From an uncultured Prevotellaceae bacterium (GTDB taxonomy: Bacteria; Bacteroidota; Bacteroidia; Bacteroidales; Bacteroidaceae), in the NCBI GenBank assembly GCA_947176655.1, contig CAMWRK010000043.1, positions 1 through 12,224 of the forward strand: a DNA stretch of 12,224 nt, in the 5' to 3' direction. The translations under genes were made by a program, and so were the position numbers. The notes below the pieces were generated by a model. The model did not search any database. It was not told the DNA's origin and was given only the letters and a program-made list of their open reading frames with translations. This document shows positions 6,866-12,224 of this stretch, in pieces. The first letter of the stretch is position 1; each line of letters begins with the position of its first letter.

Positions 6866-6873
6866 CAAAGTTA
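6866..6873 (-). promoter_or_regulatory. -7 box of menA, 5 nt from the start codon
   Basis: The minus strand reads TAACTTTGCCCAC then ATG. TAACTTTG matches the Bacteroidetes -7 consensus exactly, and only five bases separate it from the menA start, so the mRNA is predicted to be leaderless or nearly so. The same ten bases, TAACTTTGCC, stand before the secreted-protein gene at 1143. No good -33 TTTG is visible upstream. Confidence 0.55.
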
Positions 6874-6938
6874 GGTGTTTTTTTTGAATGTCCCGGATAT
6901 TTATTAGTCGAAATTGCATCGAACTCATATAAAATACT

Positions 6939-6946
6939 TACCTTTG
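6939..6946 (+). promoter_or_regulatory. -7 box of dnaB
   Basis: TACCTTTGCG (box TACCTTTG at 6939-6946) matches TAnnTTTG and lies 41 nt before the dnaB ATG at 6988, leaving a leader of about 35 nt. ATTG at 6913-6916, 22 bp upstream, is a possible weak -33 element. The A/T-rich stretch between fits an open promoter in this divergent menA-dnaB region. Confidence 0.55.
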
Positions 6947-6987
6947 CGTTCCCCGACAATACGTATATCCGATATTCATTTACCATT

Positions 6988-8535
6988 ATGGCAGACGCAA
7001 GACGCAAGACGAACCCCAAGGTGGTTGAGGTACCCAATATGGACGCTCTCGGACACCGCCAGCCGCAGAATCTGGAAATGGAGACTGCCGTGCTGGGCGC
7101 GCTGATGAACGAGCAGGATGCTTTCGGACTGGTTGCCGAAATACTCCATCCGGAGAGCTTCTATGACCACCGCAACCAGCTGGTATATGAGGCTATACGC
7201 GACTTGGCAGCTCAGCAGAAACCTGTGGACGTGATAACCGTGGTGGAGCAGCTGGACATGAAAGGCTATCTGGAGGAAGTGGGTGGCATGCCATACGTGG
7301 CAGCATTGTCCGATGCGGTGATAAGCAGCGCGCACATAGAGTATCATGCGAGGATAATACAGCAGAAGTATCTGGCACGCCAGCTGATAACCTACGCCAG
7401 TCGCATACAGCAGTCGGCTTTCAGTCCGGGCACCGATGTGGATGACCTGATGCAGGAGGCTGAGGGTAAACTGTTTGAACTGTCACAGAGCAACATGAAG
7501 AAGGACTATACGCAGATAAACCCTGTGATAAAGGAGGCCTATGACATGCTGCAGCGAGCGGCGGCGCGCACTGACGGCCTTTCGGGACTGTCCTCAGGTT
7601 TCGAGCGTCTGGACAAGATGACCTCGGGCTGGCAGAACTCGGACTTGATAATTATTGCTGCGCGTCCTGCCATGGGTAAGACTGCTTTCGTTATTTCCAT
7701 GATAAGGAAGATGGCTGTGGACATGAAGATTCCGTGTGCCATGTTCTCGCTTGAGATGGCCAATGTGCAGTTGGTGAACCGTCTGATAGTCAACGTCTGC
7801 GAGATAACTGGCGAGAAAATAAAGAGTGGCCAGCTTGCCCCGTATGAATGGAGTCAGCTGGACACGCGCATAACGCAGCTGTATGATGCCCCTATATTTG
7901 TGGATGACACGCCTTCGCTGAGTGTGTTCGAATTGCGCACCAAGGCACGCCGTCTGGTGCGCGAGCATGGGGTCAAGATAATAATGATAGACTATTTGCA
8001 GCTGATGAACGCCTCCGGCATGAGCTACGGCAGCCGTCAGGAGGAGGTCTCTACCATAAGCCGAAGTCTCAAGCAACTGGCCAAGGAACTGAATATACCA
8101 ATCATAGCCCTGTCACAGTTGAACCGTGGCGTGGAATCGCGAGAAGGGCCGGAGGGCAAACGTCCGCAGTTGTCGGATCTGCGTGAATCCGGTGCCATAG
8201 AGCAGGATGCCGACATGGTGTGCTTCATACATCGTCCGGAGTACTATAAGATATATCAGGACGAGAAGGGGCGCGACCTGCACGGCAAGGCCGAGATAAT
8301 CATAGCCAAGCACCGTAACGGTGCCGTTGGCGACGTGTTGCTGGAGTTCCGCGGGGAGTTCGCACGCTTTTCCGATCCCGACGAGAACCGCTATGTTCCA
8401 GTTCCTGGAGAGCAGGGCGGAATCATAGTTTCCAAGGGCTTGTCTGCCGAGGAGCAGGCACAGATGATGAATAATAACGTGTTTGACGATAACCTCCCGC
8501 CTCCGTCACCTGTGGATGACATTCCTCCGTTCTGA
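6988..8535 (+). CDS. dnaB: Replicative DNA helicase DnaB
   Basis: The hexameric 5'-3' helicase of the replication fork, 515 residues. The N-terminal domain (about 25-125, starting QPQNLEMETAVLGALM) is the DnaB/primase-interacting helical domain. A linker (about 126-195) leads to the RecA-like ATPase: Walker A ARPAMGKT (225-232), FSLEM (253-257), Walker B IIMIDYLQLM (331-340), SQLNRGVE (376-383), QLSDLRESGAIEQDAD (394-409), and KHRNG (441-445) with the likely arginine finger Arg443. The start at 6988 is used because N-terminal family similarity follows it and a -7 box lies upstream. The frame stays open to 6682, but that part overlaps menA on the other strand and has no family similarity. The tail ends PPPSPVDDIPPF, resembling the acidic tip of SSB. 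Ile is coded by AUA in 30 of 38 cases. The gene is probably monocistronic, because pheT has its own -7 box. Confidence 0.95.
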   Translation: MADARRKTNPKVVEVPNMDALGHRQPQNLEMETAVLGALMNEQDAFGLVAEILHPESFYDHRNQLVYEAIRDLAAQQKPVDVITVVEQLDMKGYLEEVGGMPYVAALSDAVISSAHIEYHARIIQQKYLARQLITYASRIQQSAFSPGTDVDDLMQEAEGKLFELSQSNMKKDYTQINPVIKEAYDMLQRAAARTDGLSGLSSGFERLDKMTSGWQNSDLIIIAARPAMGKTAFVISMIRKMAVDMKIPCAMFSLEMANVQLVNRLIVNVCEITGEKIKSGQLAPYEWSQLDTRITQLYDAPIFVDDTPSLSVFELRTKARRLVREHGVKIIMIDYLQLMNASGMSYGSRQEEVSTISRSLKQLAKELNIPIIALSQLNRGVESREGPEGKRPQLSDLRESGAIEQDADMVCFIHRPEYYKIYQDEKGRDLHGKAEIIIAKHRNGAVGDVLLEFRGEFARFSDPDENRYVPVPGEQGGIIVSKGLSAEEQAQMMNNNVFDDNLPPPSPVDDIPPF

Positions 8536-8557
8536 AGCACGGAGCGTAATTTATTGG

Positions 8558-8588
8558 CGCATTTACCATTGTTTGTGCGTTTTTTTTT
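8558..8588 (+). terminator. Weak intrinsic terminator candidate after dnaB
   Basis: A short stem (CGCAT 8558-8562 with GTGCG 8575-8579, one G-U pair, 12-nt loop) is followed directly by nine T (8580-8588). The U-tract is strong but the stem is short, so efficiency is uncertain. The T-run abuts the pheT -7 box at 8590, so it may belong to the pheT promoter rather than to a terminator. Confidence 0.35.
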
Positions 8589-8589
8589 A

Positions 8590-8597
8590 TACTTTTG
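8590..8597 (+). promoter_or_regulatory. -7 box of pheT
   Basis: TACTTTTGCG (box TACTTTTG at 8590-8597) matches TAnnTTTG. The start codon at 8632 lies 34 nt after the box, giving a leader of under 30 nt, which is too short for a Phe-codon attenuator peptide. A possible -33 element is ATTG at 8568-8571 (18-bp spacing); TTTG at 8572-8575 is nearer (14 bp). Confidence 0.55.
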
Positions 8598-8631
8598 CGC
8601 GCTGACAGTATACATTATTATATAAAATATT

Positions 8632-11145
8632 ATGAATATATCCTATAAATGGCTTCGCGAATACGTTGACTTCAGCCTGATGCCAGAGGAGGTGGCGACG
8701 GCTTTGACCGGTATAGGTCTGGAAGTGGGAAACGTTGAGGAAGTACAGAGCATAAAGGGTGGTCTTGAAGGACTGTGGACAGGCCATGTACTGACTTGCG
8801 AGGCTCATCCAAACAGTGACCACATGCATGTCTGCACAGTCGATGTAGGCCAGGAGGCTCCATTACAGATAGTATGTGGTGCGCCCAATGTGGCAGCAGG
8901 ACAGAAGGTGGTGGTGGCAGTCGTTGGCACCAAACTGTATGACGGTGACGAGGAATTCACCATAAAGCGCAGCAAGTTGCGCGGTGTGGAAAGTCTCGGC
9001 ATGATATGTGCCGAGGACGAGATAGGTGTGGGAACCTCTCATGATGGAATCATTGTGTTGCCAGAGGATACCCCTGTAGGTATTCCGGCCAAGGAATATT
9101 ATAATATAGAAAGCGACTATCTGATAGAAGTGGACATAACGCCCAACCGTGCCGATGCGTGCAGCCATTACGGCGTGGCACGCGACTTGTATGCGTGGCT
9201 GGTGCAGAACGGTTACAGCACCTCTCTGCACAGACCGTCGTGCGAGGCTTTCATCGTGGACGATGTGTCGTTGAGTATTCCTGTCAGAGTTGAAACCACG
9301 GAGGCATGTCCGAGATATTGTGCCCTGACGCTGACAGGCTGCGAGGTAAAGGAAAGTCCGGAGTGGCTTCAGGAGCGTTTGCGCATAATAGGTCTACGCC
9401 CGATAAACAACATTGTGGACATAACGAACTATATCATGATGGCCTACGGGCAACCCCTGCATTGCTTCGATGCCGACATGATAGAGGGCGGCGAGGTAGT
9501 GGTGAAGACCATGCCGGAGGGTACGCCTTTTGTAACACTGGACGGCGTGGAACACAAACTCAGCGAAAGGGATCTTGCTATCTGCAACGCACGCGAACCG
9601 ATGTGCATTGCCGGGGTGTTCGGCGGCAAGGGTAGCGGTACATACGACACGACACGCAACGTGCTTCTGGAGAGCGCGTATTTCAATCCTACTTGGATTC
9701 GCAAGAGCGCACGCCGCCATGGCTTGCAGACGGACGCCAGTTTCCGTTTCGAGCGTGGCATAGATCCGGACGGACAGATATACGCCCTGAAGCAGGCAGC
9801 CATCATGGCAAGGGAACTTGCCGGTGCCAAGGTGAGCATGGAGATAGTGGATGTATATCCGCAGCCCTTCATGCCTTTCCCCGTGGAACTGAAATACTCT
9901 TATGTGGACGCGCTCATAGGCAAGCATATACCTGCTGATACAGTGAAGAGCATCGTTACCAGTCTGGAAATGAAAATACGGCAGGAGGATGCCGAAGGTC
10001 TGTCATTGGATGTTCCTGCATACCGTGTAGACGTGCAGCGTCCATGCGATGTCGTGGAGGACATTCTGCGCATATATGGTTACAACAACATTGAGATTCC
10101 GTCTACTGTCAAGTCCAGTCTTTCCGTAAAGGGAGAGGCTGACAAGAGCCATAAGTTGCAAAATCTCGTTGCCGAGCAGTTGGTTGGTTGCGGTTTTCAC
10201 GAGATACTGAACAATAGTCTCCAGAAAATATCATACTATACCAGCGGTCGCCAGACAACGTATAGTGCAGAGCATTGTGTGCGTCTGTTGAACCCGCTTT
10301 CGCAGGACTTGAGCGTTCTGCGTCAGAGCCTTCTTTTCGGTGGTCTGGAGAGCATAGCGCGCAATACGGCACACCGTATGCCGGATCAGCGCATGTTCGA
10401 GTTCGGCAATTGTTACCATTTCGATGCAGCACGCAAATGTGCCGACATAATCCCCGGTGTCTCCGACAGTCGCGATTCCAATGTGATAAAGCATGTTCTG
10501 GATGCCTACTCAGAGGAAATGCACATGGCAATGTGGGTTACGGGAAAGCGCGTATGTGGAAACTGGGCGCATGCTAATGAGGACAGTTCCTTTGCCGAGC
10601 TGAAGGCATACGTTATGAATGTCCTTTCCCGTCTTGGAGTTCCTTTTGGCACTTTGATATTTGCCGATGGCGCCGATGATATATTTGACAAGAGTCTTGA
10701 GATATGCAACCGTGGCGGCAAGGTGCTGGCTAAGATGGGCATCGTAAGCAGCAAAGTGCTTGCAGCTTTTGAGATAGACAGTCCTGTGTATTTTGCTGAT
10801 CTTGACTGGTTGTCGCTAATGAAGGCTATACGCAACCAAAGTGTGAAGTACGTCGAGATAAGCAAGTTCCCGGCAGTTAGCCGTGACTTGGCATTGCTGA
10901 TAGACCGTAATGTGGAGTTCGGACGTATTGAGCAGATAGCCTATCAGACAGAGAAGAAATTGTTGAAAGCAGTGACGTTGTTTGATGTTTACGAGGGTAA
11001 GAATCTGCCTGAGGGCAAAAAATCATATGCTGTGAACTTTATTTTGCAGGATGCGGAAAAGACCATGAGCGACAAGACAATAGATGCCATTATGCAGAAA
11101 TTGATACAGCAGTTTGTCAAACAGCTTGGAGCGGAACTGAGATAA
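8632..11145 (+). CDS. pheT: Phenylalanine--tRNA ligase beta subunit
   Basis: The beta subunit of the alpha2-beta2 phenylalanyl-tRNA synthetase, which charges tRNA-Phe; the beta chain supplies tRNA binding and editing of mischarged Tyr. At 837 residues it is full length for the bacterial family. Visible domains: an N-terminal segment (NISYKWLREYVD), the OB-fold tRNA-binding domain (about 43-155; HPNSDHMHVCTVD, CGAPNV), the B3/B4 editing domain (about 225-376; GLRPINNIVDITNYIMMAYG, GLQTDASFRFERG), the B5 domain (about 412-488; VVEDILRIYGYNNIEIP), the degenerate class II core (about 505-730; LLNPLSQDLSVLRQSLL), and a C-terminal FDX-ACB anticodon-binding domain (about 741-836; KFPAVSRDLALL). The start at 8632 follows its own promoter box and an A/T-rich leader without Shine-Dalgarno. 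pheS is not adjacent, so the subunits are coded apart. yebC follows after 59 bp and may share the transcript. Confidence 0.95.
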   Translation: MNISYKWLREYVDFSLMPEEVATALTGIGLEVGNVEEVQSIKGGLEGLWTGHVLTCEAHPNSDHMHVCTVDVGQEAPLQIVCGAPNVAAGQKVVVAVVGTKLYDGDEEFTIKRSKLRGVESLGMICAEDEIGVGTSHDGIIVLPEDTPVGIPAKEYYNIESDYLIEVDITPNRADACSHYGVARDLYAWLVQNGYSTSLHRPSCEAFIVDDVSLSIPVRVETTEACPRYCALTLTGCEVKESPEWLQERLRIIGLRPINNIVDITNYIMMAYGQPLHCFDADMIEGGEVVVKTMPEGTPFVTLDGVEHKLSERDLAICNAREPMCIAGVFGGKGSGTYDTTRNVLLESAYFNPTWIRKSARRHGLQTDASFRFERGIDPDGQIYALKQAAIMARELAGAKVSMEIVDVYPQPFMPFPVELKYSYVDALIGKHIPADTVKSIVTSLEMKIRQEDAEGLSLDVPAYRVDVQRPCDVVEDILRIYGYNNIEIPSTVKSSLSVKGEADKSHKLQNLVAEQLVGCGFHEILNNSLQKISYYTSGRQTTYSAEHCVRLLNPLSQDLSVLRQSLLFGGLESIARNTAHRMPDQRMFEFGNCYHFDAARKCADIIPGVSDSRDSNVIKHVLDAYSEEMHMAMWVTGKRVCGNWAHANEDSSFAELKAYVMNVLSRLGVPFGTLIFADGADDIFDKSLEICNRGGKVLAKMGIVSSKVLAAFEIDSPVYFADLDWLSLMKAIRNQSVKYVEISKFPAVSRDLALLIDRNVEFGRIEQIAYQTEKKLLKAVTLFDVYEGKNLPEGKKSYAVNFILQDAEKTMSDKTIDAIMQKLIQQFVKQLGAELR

Positions 11146-11204
11146 AAGATCTGGTATTTGCCAGACAAGATTATAATAATGTAAATTCTAATCATAAACA
11201 CAAT

Positions 11205-11945
11205 ATGGGACGCGCATTTGAATATCGCAAAGCAGCAAAATTGAAAAGATGGGGCCACATGGCCAAGACATTTACCCGTCTGGGCAAACAGATAGCCATA
11301 GCGGTAAAGGCCGGTGGACCGGAACCGGAAAACAATCCCACACTTCGTTCCGTCATAGCCGTGTGCAAGCGTGAAAACATGCCGAAGGACAATATCGAGC
11401 GTGCTATCAAGAATGCAATGGGTAAGGATCAGAGTGAATATAAAAGCGTTACTTACGAGGGATACGGCCCTCATGGCGTAGCTGTGTTTGTGGACACCCT
11501 TACCGATAATACCACGCGTACTGTGGCAGATGTCCGCTCTATCTTCAATAAGTTCAGTGGCAACATGGGTACCACAGGCTCTCTTTCTTTCCTCTTTGAC
11601 CACAAGTGTGTCTTTACATTCAAGAAGAGTGCCGACATGGATATGGATGATTTCATTCTGGAGATGATAGATTTCGGAGTGGAAGAAGAATATGACGAGG
11701 AATATGATGAGGAGAAAGACGAGACGACAATAACTATCTATGGTGAGCCTACAAGTTACAGCGAGATACAGAAGGCTCTGGAGGCCAAAGGCTTTGAGGA
11801 TGTTGGCGGTGAGTTTACATATATTCCTAATGATCTGAAAGACGTAACTCCCGAGCAGCGCGAGACCATCAACAAGATGGTGGAGAAGTTAGAGGACTTC
11901 GACGACGTCCAGACTGTTTACACAAATATGAAGCCCGAAGAATAA
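11205..11945 (+). CDS. yebC: YebC/PmpR/TACO1-family protein
   Basis: A cytoplasmic protein of 246 residues, the normal family length. The family was first described as DNA-binding regulators (PmpR, YebC). More recent work on bacterial YebC and mitochondrial TACO1 supports a role in translation, helping ribosomes through difficult, especially proline-rich, stretches. The typical N-terminus is MGRAFEYRKAAKLKRWGHMA followed by KTFTRLGKQI and VKAGGPEPENNPTLR. Then come ENMPKDNIERAIKNA (57-71), YEGYGPHGVAV (84-94), TDNTTRTVADVRSIFNKFSG (100-119) and GSLSFLFD (125-132). An acidic run EEEYDEEYDEEKDET (160-174) contains two perfect EYDE repeats coded by a near-exact 12-bp duplication (11688-11711). 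It lies 59 bp after pheT with no strong terminator between and is closed by its own terminator at 12000. Whether it acts on DNA or the ribosome here cannot be read from sequence. Confidence 0.9.
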   Translation: MGRAFEYRKAAKLKRWGHMAKTFTRLGKQIAIAVKAGGPEPENNPTLRSVIAVCKRENMPKDNIERAIKNAMGKDQSEYKSVTYEGYGPHGVAVFVDTLTDNTTRTVADVRSIFNKFSGNMGTTGSLSFLFDHKCVFTFKKSADMDMDDFILEMIDFGVEEEYDEEYDEEKDETTITIYGEPTSYSEIQKALEAKGFEDVGGEFTYIPNDLKDVTPEQRETINKMVEKLEDFDDVQTVYTNMKPEE

Positions 11946-11999
11946 ATTGGATATACATGTTTCTCATCCATATGGATGGAAGGTATGGATAAGGAATAG

Positions 12000-12039
12000 C
12001 AGGTATCGGATGCGTATTTGTCATTCGGTGCCTGTTTTT
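12000..12039 (+). terminator. Intrinsic terminator after yebC
   Basis: A 13-bp stem (12000-12012 CAGGTATCGGATG with 12022-12034 CATTCGGTGCCTG, three G-U pairs) has a 9-nt loop and is followed immediately by five T (12035-12039). It lies 55 bases after the yebC stop. This is the most canonical rho-independent terminator in the window and probably ends a pheT-yebC or yebC transcript. Confidence 0.8.
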
Positions 12040-12224
12040 GATGTAATACACAAATTCAATGTGAGTATGATTGTTAATCAATAATTCGCAGATTACGTAG
12101 TTAATGCTATAGTTAATTTTCTGGCCTATTAGACATTTTCTTGACAATATGTGCATTGTTGCAGAGAGTGAATAATAGTGTAAGGCAGAATGTAAAAGTA
12201 TGCTAATAGATAAATATATTATAC
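12040..12224. other. A/T-rich stretch without a visible gene
   Basis: I see no credible reading frame, RNA gene or clear TAnnTTTG box. Small items only: TAGTTAAT occurs twice (12098-12105 and 12110-12117), and ACAAT/ATTGT flank six bases near 12144-12160. It is probably the upstream region of a gene beyond the window. Confidence 0.4.

Noticed and set aside
6682..6987. In-frame N-terminal extension of dnaB
   Set aside because: It is antisense to menA, has no DnaB similarity, and the dnaB -7 box (6939-6946) lies downstream of most of it.
6861..7037. In-frame N-terminal extension of menA
   Set aside because: It overlaps the dnaB start and is unlike MenA. Family similarity begins at 6860, next to a -7 box.
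8632..11145. Unusual separation of pheT from pheS
   Set aside because: Separate pheS and pheT loci are, to my knowledge, common in Bacteroidetes, so this is not a novelty.
1..12224. CRISPR array, tRNA/rRNA, phage or defence genes
   Set aside because: I found no regularly spaced repeats, cloverleaf-like sequence, integrase, transposase or defence-type motifs on either strand.

Overview
The window reads as ordinary chromosome of a member of the Bacteroidales (Bacteroidaceae or Prevotellaceae type; genus not resolved). Three things point there. Five promoter-like sites match the Bacteroidetes -7 box TAnnTTTG and none looks like a sigma70 -10/-35 pair. No convincing Shine-Dalgarno sequences precede the starts, and the leaders are A/T-rich instead. 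The proteins (NhaD, a DbpA-like helicase, EttA, MenA, DnaB, a pheT standing apart from pheS, YebC) have the look of that group.

Layout, left to right. Bases 1-476 are the 3' end of an outer-membrane beta-barrel gene, closed by a strong hairpin (504-548). It converges with a minus-strand gene for a secreted 173-residue protein of unknown function (622-1143). The divergent gap 1144-1309 holds two promoters and, between them, a perfect 48-bp palindrome (20-bp arms, 8-nt loop). Its arms resemble the ends of IS150-group IS3-family elements, and it is flanked by a 4-bp direct repeat, CTTG. A plus-strand run follows: nhaD (Na+/H+ antiporter), a DEAD-box helicase with a DbpA-like RNA-binding tail and DEFD in motif II, and ettA (ABC-F translation factor). 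A symmetrical hairpin at 5932-5968 separates ettA from the convergent minus-strand menA (menaquinone synthesis). menA is divergent from dnaB (replicative helicase). pheT (phenylalanyl-tRNA synthetase beta) and yebC (translation/regulatory factor) follow on the plus strand, and a good intrinsic terminator ends yebC at 12000-12039. The last 185 bases carry no gene that I can see.

The genes are core functions: ion homeostasis, RNA remodelling, translation control, respiratory quinone, replication and tRNA charging. They do not form one pathway. I see no defence island, CRISPR array, phage, intact transposon or tRNA. The main items worth a second look are the IS-end-like palindrome in the nhaD promoter region, an SSB-tail-like C-terminus on DnaB, two genes whose -7 boxes sit 5-7 nt from the start codon (likely leaderless mRNAs), and a sharp difference in AUA codon use between dnaB and ettA.
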